Below, piece by piece: positions 59,771 through 64,000 of a stretch of DNA of 64,000 nucleotides. Source of the stretch: Phenylobacterium haematophilum (GTDB taxonomy: Bacteria > Pseudomonadota > Alphaproteobacteria > Caulobacterales > Caulobacteraceae); NCBI RefSeq assembly GCF_014196295.1, contig NZ_JACIDK010000002.1, positions 372,001-436,000 on the forward strand. The letters run 5' to 3'. The translations under genes were made by a program, and so were the position numbers. Every line of letters begins with the position of its first letter. Position 1 is the stretch's first letter. The notes beneath the pieces are model-generated. The model was not told the origin of the DNA and made no database searches. It was given only the letters and a program-made list of their open reading frames with translations.

Positions 59771-60819
59771 ACCGCCTGAGCGAGCTTCGGCGCCGACCAT
59801 GCGCCGGGGTGCAGCCAGCGCTCGGGCCGGGCGTGCAACTCGGCCAGCGCCGCACGCACGGCAGCGACCGGCGCCTCCCACATGTTCGGCGGCGCGATGG
59901 TGCTGTTGTCGAGCGCGTTCATGCAGGCGTTGGCCTCGAAGACCAGCAGCTCCCCGTTCGGCCGAAGCGAGATGTCCAGACCGAAGTGGTCGAGCCCGAC
60001 CGCTCGCCGGATCGCCATGAGCGCCGGGTTGAGGCGCGGCAAGGTAAGAGTCCGAAAGTCCGCTAGCGAAGCGCGCTCTTCGGCCTCGGTGTTCGCAGTG
60101 CGGTCGCCCGAGTGCAGCAGCCAGCGATCGCCGACGATCAGGTGGCGCCAGAACACCCGTTCGCCGACCACGAACAGCCGCAGCTTGCGATATAGGCCGT
60201 CGGCGTCGGCGAAATCGACGTACTCGCTGGCGTACACGGCCTCGTCGACGCCCAACGGAATGTGCGCGGCCTCAAGCTCCGCGCGGCCGTCGATCCGGAT
60301 CAGACCCTTGCCGCCGTGGCGACCGGCCGGGCGCAGCAACAGCGGAAAGCCCAGCCCGGCGTCAAGGATCGCGACGATCAGTTCGGCCCGGGTCGGCGCG
60401 CTGAGGCGCACGGTCCGCGGGGTGCGCACGCCGGGGATCGCCGCCAGCCGCCGGGCGCTGCGGTCGCGCCGCGAGTTCAGCACCGCGGAGGGATGGTTCA
60501 GCACCGGCAGGCTGGATTGCTCGACGATCAGTTCGGCTTTGGCGAGGGCTGCGGCATAGAGATCCGGATCGGCCATGTAGTTGACCAGGGGAACCCGCGG
60601 CAGCCTCAATCGGAAAGCGACGGCCTGGTTGTCCAGCCACAGGTCTCGCCCGCGCCGGCGCAGTTCGGGCATGAAGGAGAGGTAGCTGGCTGTGCCGTAG
60701 ACCATGAACCGGGGCCGCCCGAATCCGCTCTCGACGGCCATGTGGATCTCGCCGCCGGCCGGCGCGCTCGCCAGGAACAGGAACTCGGGACGGGGTTCGG
60801 TAAGCGGGAACTGTGACAC
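59767..60819 (-). CDS. ATP-grasp domain protein, function unknown
   Basis: 350 aa, no signal. Residues 100-310 look like an ATP-grasp fold of the RimK/glutathione synthetase type: VLNHPSAVLNSRRDRSARRLAAIPGVRTPRTV, GFPLLLRPAGRHGGKGLIRID (nucleotide loop), YASEYVDFADADGLYRKLRLFVVGERVFWRHLIVGDRWLLHSGDRTAN, LDHFGLDISLRPNGELLVFEANACMNALDN (metal-binding E-x-N). Such enzymes join a carboxylate to an amine or thiol. No peptide precursor or partner gene is near, so the substrate is unknown. Stops overlap those of the kinase gene (CTAG). Confidence 0.78.
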   Translation of the reverse strand: MSQFPLTEPRPEFLFLASAPAGGEIHMAVESGFGRPRFMVYGTASYLSFMPELRRRGRDLWLDNQAVAFRLRLPRVPLVNYMADPDLYAAALAKAELIVEQSSLPVLNHPSAVLNSRRDRSARRLAAIPGVRTPRTVRLSAPTRAELIVAILDAGLGFPLLLRPAGRHGGKGLIRIDGRAELEAAHIPLGVDEAVYASEYVDFADADGLYRKLRLFVVGERVFWRHLIVGDRWLLHSGDRTANTEAEERASLADFRTLTLPRLNPALMAIRRAVGLDHFGLDISLRPNGELLVFEANACMNALDNSTIAPPNMWEAPVAAVRAALAELHARPERWLHPGAWSAPKLAQAV

Positions 60820-60861
60820 CGTCGGTGTCTATTCCGTGCGATCGCCGCCGCGCAAGCGCGC

Positions 60862-61665
60862 CTAGTCCGCGGCGTTGAGGAACGCGATCATGTCGCGCAC
60901 CGCGGCCCGGTCCTGGATCATGAACATGTGGCCGCCGTCGTAGAATCGCAGCTCCGCGCCCGGGATTTTGCCGGCCAGCCGCTCCAGCGTTGCGGGCAGG
61001 GCGATGCCATCGAAGCGGCCGCCCGCCACCAGGGTCGGGGCGGCGATCTCGCCCAGCCGCTCCCAAGCGTCGTGGTCCGCGCGCGCTTCCAGCTGCCGAT
61101 GGGCGCCCTGCGCTCGGCCGGGTTCGTCGGCATAGGGATCGGCGGCGGTCATGGCGATGATCTGGGCGTAGAGTTCCGGGTTGGCGGCGGCCCACGCGTC
61201 GTCGCGGCGGGTGTCCGAGATCGGCGTCAGGTATCTGGCCCGTTCCTCGCCCTTCAGATGCTCGATCTCGTGGAACGCGAAGGACGCGCCGCCCGCGCCG
61301 CCCGGCGAGGTGCAGGCGAGCACCAGCCGGCGGATCCGGCCTGGGTGGCGCAGGGCCAGCTCCTGGGCGACCATGCCGCCGAACGAGACCCCGATGACAT
61401 GGGCGCTCGCCCATCCCTGGCTCTCCATCAGCGCCGCGGCGTCGTCGGCATAGTCCGCCATGCTGTAGCGCTCGTCCGGCTTGTCCGACCGGCCCAGCCC
61501 GCGCTGATCGTAGCTGATCATGTCGAACGCTTTGGGGAACGGCCCGTCGAACTGGTTCGGCTTGACCCGCAGGTCGCCGCCGGTGCCGGAGATGAACAGC
61601 AGCGGCGCGCCGGCTCCCGCGCGCTCGAAGTAAAGCTGAAGTCCGTTCACGGTGGCGAAGGGCAT
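60862..61665 (-). CDS. Alpha/beta hydrolase
   Basis: 267 aa from ATG 61665 (MPFATVNGLQLYFERAGAGAPLLFISGTGGDLR). Nucleophile elbow VIGVSFGGMVAQELALRHPGRIRRLVLA (GxSxGG), YDQRGLGRSDKP loop, catalytic Asp in AGGRFDGIALP and His in RFYDGGHMFMIQDRAAV. Generic esterase/lactonase-like fold of the 3-oxoadipate enol-lactonase type; substrate unknown. Divergent from the cytochrome b561 gene. The frame upstream of ATG 61665 is open but non-coding in character. Confidence 0.88.
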   Translation of the reverse strand: MPFATVNGLQLYFERAGAGAPLLFISGTGGDLRVKPNQFDGPFPKAFDMISYDQRGLGRSDKPDERYSMADYADDAAALMESQGWASAHVIGVSFGGMVAQELALRHPGRIRRLVLACTSPGGAGGASFAFHEIEHLKGEERARYLTPISDTRRDDAWAAANPELYAQIIAMTAADPYADEPGRAQGAHRQLEARADHDAWERLGEIAAPTLVAGGRFDGIALPATLERLAGKIPGAELRFYDGGHMFMIQDRAAVRDMIAFLNAAD

Positions 61666-61760
61666 GGCGTGCTGGGTCCTGCGGCAGTCGCTGCCGCCTT
61701 TGAGTTCTATCAATGCGGGCGCCAGCCTCGCCGCTAGCGTTCGGAGAGGCAAGGAGTCCC

Positions 61761-62312
61761 ATGTCGCTCACCAACACACGCGCCGCCTACGGCTGGATCG
61801 CTATAGCCCTGCACTGGATCAGTGCGGTCGGCGTCACCGCCCTTTATTTCCTCGGCGAGCGGATGGAAGACGCCCCCGACCGCGCCCAGAAGATCCTCGC
61901 GCGCGATCTGCACGTCTCGGTCGCGATGCTGCTGATCGCCTTTCTCGCCGCCCGGCTGTTCTGGAGCGCGTCTCAGCCGTCGCCCCGGCCGATCGAACAG
62001 AACCGTGTCCTGCGCATCGCCGCCCGCGCGGTGCAGGGCCTTTTCCTGCTGATGATCGCGGTGTTGATCGTGACCGGCCCGCTGGCCGTCTGGTCGACCG
62101 GGCAGCCGTTGCAGGTCTTCGACGTGCTTGCGATCCCCAGCCCGTTCGCCGCTCGCGTAGACTGGCTGCATGAGGCCTGCGAGGAGGTGCACGGCGCAGC
62201 CACCAAGCTGTTCTGGCCGCTCATCGGCCTGCATGTCGCCGGGGCCGTAAAACATCTGGTTTACGACCGCGACCGCACGTTGCAGCGTATGCTCTGGGTG
62301 CGCCGCGCATGA
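61761..62312 (+). CDS. Cytochrome b561
   Basis: 183 aa with four membrane helices (about 10-31, 48-66, 86-108, 143-165). Haem-ligand histidines: IALHWISAVGV (H18), LARDLHVSVAMLLIA (H51), and in the last helices DWLHEACEEVHGAATKLFWPLIGLHVAGAVKHLVYDRD. YceJ/CybB family: a di-haem b cytochrome that passes electrons from ubiquinol to acceptors such as superoxide. AAGGAG precedes ATG 61761. A VIT1-type transporter gene follows after 25 bp and may be in the same operon. Confidence 0.92.
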   Translation: MSLTNTRAAYGWIAIALHWISAVGVTALYFLGERMEDAPDRAQKILARDLHVSVAMLLIAFLAARLFWSASQPSPRPIEQNRVLRIAARAVQGLFLLMIAVLIVTGPLAVWSTGQPLQVFDVLAIPSPFAARVDWLHEACEEVHGAATKLFWPLIGLHVAGAVKHLVYDRDRTLQRMLWVRRA

Positions 62313-62337
62313 TCGGCGGCGCGAGCCGGGGGCGTCG

Positions 62338-63033
62338 ATGAATCCAAAGCATCAGGAAATCCACTTCGTCGAGCGTATTGGCTGGCTGCGGGCCGCGGTC
62401 CTGGGCGCTAACGACGGCATCGTCTCGACCGCCTCGCTGATCGTCGGCGTGGCCGCCGCGGCCCAAGGGCGCTCAGACATTTTGGTCGCGGGGGTCGCCG
62501 CCCTGGTCGCCGGCGCGATGTCCATGGCTGCTGGCGAATACGTCTCGGTCAGCTCCCAGCTCGACACTGAAACCGCCGAGCTCTCGCGCGAGCGGGCCGA
62601 GCTGGCGACCCAGCCGGAGTTCGAGCGCGAAGAATTGACGGCGATCTACGTGGGGCGCGGCCTCACGCCAGAACTCGCGCGCCAGGTGGCCGAGCAGTTG
62701 ATGGCCAAGGACGCCCTCGGCGCCCACGCCCGCGACGAGCTCGGCATCAACGAGACCACCGCCGCCAAGCCGATCCAGGCGGCTTTCACCTCGGCCCTGA
62801 CCTTTTCCGTCGGGGCTGGCCTGCCGCTGCTGGTGGCCGCGCTTGCGCCATTGCCGGTCGTAGTGCCGGCGGTCTCGGGCGCCTCGCTGGTCTACCTCGC
62901 TGTGCTGGGTGCGATCGGCGCCCGCGCAGGCCAGGCGCCGATGCTGAAGCCGGTGCTGCGCGTCACCTTCTGGGGAGCGATGGCCATGGCCGTCACCGCC
63001 GGGGTCGGCGCCCTGTTCGGCGTCGCGGCCTGA
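62338..63033 (+). CDS. VIT1/CCC1 transporter family protein
   Basis: 231 aa with five membrane helices. ERIGWLRAAVLGANDGIVSTASLIVGVAAAA and AGAMSMAAGEYVSVSSQLDTETAELSRERAELATQPEFEREELTAIYVGRGLTPELARQVAEQLM match the vacuolar iron transporter family; the Glu-rich cytoplasmic hub (about 75-125) binds metal. ALTFSVGAGLPLLVAALAPLPVVVPAVSG is a conserved late helix. Likely exports Fe(II) or Mn(II) from the cytoplasm. It lies just downstream of cytochrome b561. Confidence 0.92.
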   Translation: MNPKHQEIHFVERIGWLRAAVLGANDGIVSTASLIVGVAAAAQGRSDILVAGVAALVAGAMSMAAGEYVSVSSQLDTETAELSRERAELATQPEFEREELTAIYVGRGLTPELARQVAEQLMAKDALGAHARDELGINETTAAKPIQAAFTSALTFSVGAGLPLLVAALAPLPVVVPAVSGASLVYLAVLGAIGARAGQAPMLKPVLRVTFWGAMAMAVTAGVGALFGVAA

Positions 63034-63043
63034 GACAAAGAAA

Positions 63044-63072
63044 AACGGCCCGGCGCGTTGCGCCGGGCCGTT
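63044..63072. terminator. Bidirectional terminator between VIT1 and the cold-shock gene
   Basis: A 13-bp stem AACGGCCCGGCGC (63044-63056) / GCGCCGGGCCGTT (63060-63072) with a 3-nt loop. TTTTTCTTTG follows on the minus strand. Confidence 0.88.
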
Positions 63073-63093
63073 CATCCGTCGATCAGGATCTGA

Positions 63094-63303
63094 TCAGACC
63101 GCTTGCAGCTGGCCGGCCGAATTCTTGCCGCTGCGCTGGTCGCGCTCCAGCTCGAAGCTCAGCTTCTGGCCCTCGTGCAGGGTGGCCATGCCAGCCCGCT
63201 CCACCGCCGAAATGTGCACGAACACGTCCGTGCCGCCATCGTCAGGCTGGATGAAGCCGAAACCCTTTTGGGCATTGAACCACTTAACCACACCAATAGT
63301 CAT
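63094..63303 (-). CDS. Cold-shock protein (CspA family)
   Basis: 69 aa from ATG 63303 ([69 protein letters not shown]). Single OB fold with RNP1 KGFGFI and RNP2 VFVHIS, which bind single-stranded RNA/DNA. The frame stays open upstream, but ATG 63303 is the family start. The 226-bp stretch 63304-63529 holds no gene; it is the probable promoter and long leader typical of csp genes. I see no defined structure in it. Confidence 0.96.
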   Translation of the reverse strand: MTIGVVKWFNAQKGFGFIQPDDGGTDVFVHISAVERAGMATLHEGQKLSFELERDQRSGKNSAGQLQAV

Positions 63304-63529
63304 TGTTGTCCCTTTCCGGACATGAGTTCTCGCGCCCAGAGCGGGTCGCGCGATCAAATTTTCGGAGAGGTCCGGAGGCAATTGTGAAGCTGATCTCTCA
63401 AGTAGAACTAGCGTCACGGCAGCGAGCCAAAACGACATTTGACCAGCACAACCTGCGGGAAAATTTTGCAGGCGGCAAGAAATATATGGAAAATTCGACG
63501 CGAGGCGGCAGGTGTGCTATGGCTTGCCC

Positions 63530-63736
63530 ATGCAAAAAGGTTTGGAACGGGCCGTTTTGACGGTCGCATTTCGTGACGGCGTTTGGGCCGTCGAGTTGGA
63601 CGGGGACACCTTCGGGCACTCGTCCGACAAAGACATCGCCAAGGCCGCCGCCAACAGGCGGGCGCGTGAGGTGCAGGATAAGGGCCGCCCCTGCCAAGTC
63701 CGCATCAGCGGCGAACTTGGCTTTTTCGCCGCCTAG
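63530..63736 (+). CDS. Small DUF2188-like protein
   Basis: 68 aa from ATG 63530 (MQKGLERAVLTVAFRDGVWAVELDGDTFGHSSDKDIAKAAANRRAREVQDKGRPCQVRISGELGFFAA). W-x-V-x-x-D/E-G...S..K..A...A...A......P..V.I.G..G is similar to DUF2188, a small alpha/beta fold of unknown function. A GTG at 63512 in frame is an alternative start. It is divergent from the cold-shock gene. Confidence 0.68.
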   Translation: MQKGLERAVLTVAFRDGVWAVELDGDTFGHSSDKDIAKAAANRRAREVQDKGRPCQVRISGELGFFAA

Positions 63737-63761
63737 CGGCCGCTAGGCGATCGCGGCGATC

Positions 63762-63884
63762 TCATAAGAGGAAGGCGGCGTAGCCCATGGTCGCGCCGCC
63801 GATGGCCGGGGCGGCGCCGTCGGGCCTCGCCAGACTGGTCAGCGCCTGCACAGGGCGCCAGGCCGGGCTGTCGATCCGCGACTC
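63762..63884 (-). other. Unassigned 40-codon reading frame between the CoA-transferase stop and the DUF2188-like gene
   Basis: Directly in frame after the CoA-transferase TAG, 40 sense codons run to a TGA at 63762 (ESRIDSPAWRPVQALTSLAR, then PDGAAPAIGGATMGYAAFLL). Codon third positions look coding-like, but it has no start of its own except a late ATG. It could be the remnant of a decayed gene or simple chance in high-GC DNA. I cannot assign it. Confidence 0.25.
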
Positions 63885-64000
63885 CTAGACCACGCCCTTC
63901 GCGCGCAGCCCCGCCACGTCCTCGGCGCTCAGCCCCACTTCCGCCAGCACCTCGTCGGTGTGCTGACCGAGGTCCGGCCCTGGCCAGCGCACGGCGCCGG
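63885..64000 (-). CDS. CaiB/BaiF CoA-transferase family protein, C-terminal fragment (window edge)
   Basis: Only the last 37 residues are in the window: GAVRWPGPDLGQHTDEVLAE then VGLSAEDVAGLRAKGVV. PxLGxHTDEVLxExGxSxxxIAxLRxxGVV is the standard C-terminus of family III CoA-transferases, which move CoA between carboxylic acids (carnitine, bile acids, formate/oxalate and others). The stop TAG is at 63885-63887. The specific substrate cannot be told from this fragment. Confidence 0.85.
   Translation of the reverse strand, partial: GAVRWPGPDLGQHTDEVLAEVGLSAEDVAGLRAKGVV

Noticed and set aside
57899..59881. 660-codon minus-strand frame across the HWE kinase
   Set aside because: Shadow of the kinase gene; it also runs through the EcfG promoter and into the DUF883 gene in the wrong frame.

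Overview
The window is high-GC (codon third positions almost all G/C), densely packed, and fits a chromosomal segment of a Caulobacteraceae alphaproteobacterium (Phenylobacterium/Caulobacter-like; genus is an inference). The main reasons are a ChpT phosphotransferase very close to the Caulobacter protein, a phyK-sigT-nepR/phyR general stress response (GSR) locus in the Caulobacter arrangement, a perfect CtrA box, and TTG/GTG starts with CTAG-overlapped convergent stops. I see no phage, insertion sequence, CRISPR array, tRNA or rRNA. No stretch of more than 300 bases lacks a gene.

Region by region. 0-11.6 kb: a minus-strand housekeeping run read right to left: dmeF-like transporter, rplU-rpmA, a GNAT acetyltransferase, then obgE-proB-proA-nadD-rsfS-rlmH-envC-like-ctpA-divergent polysaccharide deacetylase (cut by the left edge). 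11.7-18.3 kb: CobW zinc GTPase with a Zur-like box, orphan exbD, WD40 protein, nitroreductase, mtgA, ald, aldo/keto reductase. 18.4-28.7 kb: a molybdenum region: xdhC, moeA-moaC-moaB-moaE-moaD-moaA, mocA, a Tat-exported molybdenum hydroxylase pair, then mliC-like, truncated cysG-like and modB. 28.7-36.4 kb: aminoglycoside/choline-kinase-type phosphotransferase, MHS transporter, four-PAS hybrid kinase, glutaryl-CoA dehydrogenase and enoyl-CoA hydratase. 36.4-39.5 kb: piuC plus a siderophore receptor with a perfect Fur-type box. 39.7-48.6 kb: cysQ, DUF3553, chpT, a frameshifted DUF805 gene, amidohydrolase, VOC protein, TauD-type dioxygenase, SDR, MOSC, GST, cheY-cheR.

48.7-58.3 kb is the most interesting part. 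The GSR core (phyK, sigT, nepR, phyR) is embedded in what looks like its own regulon: nine sites match GGAAC-N16/17-CGTT exactly and each sits upstream of a gene: nepR-sigT, phyR, entericidin, two DUF1328 proteins, a pair of small membrane proteins, a glycine-zipper lipoprotein, a lipid kinase/phosphoesterase pair, and a DUF883/YqjE pair. A tenth, near-consensus site precedes a structured, C-rich, terminator-ended non-coding RNA that I read as GsrN, the GSR small RNA of Caulobacter. sodB and a PAS-HWE-receiver kinase lie beside it.

58.3-64 kb: that kinase, an orphan ATP-grasp protein, an alpha/beta hydrolase, cytochrome b561, a VIT1/CCC1 transporter, a cold-shock protein, a DUF2188-like protein and the 3' end of a CaiB/BaiF CoA-transferase. 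All assignments come from reading the sequence and family knowledge; no database search was run.
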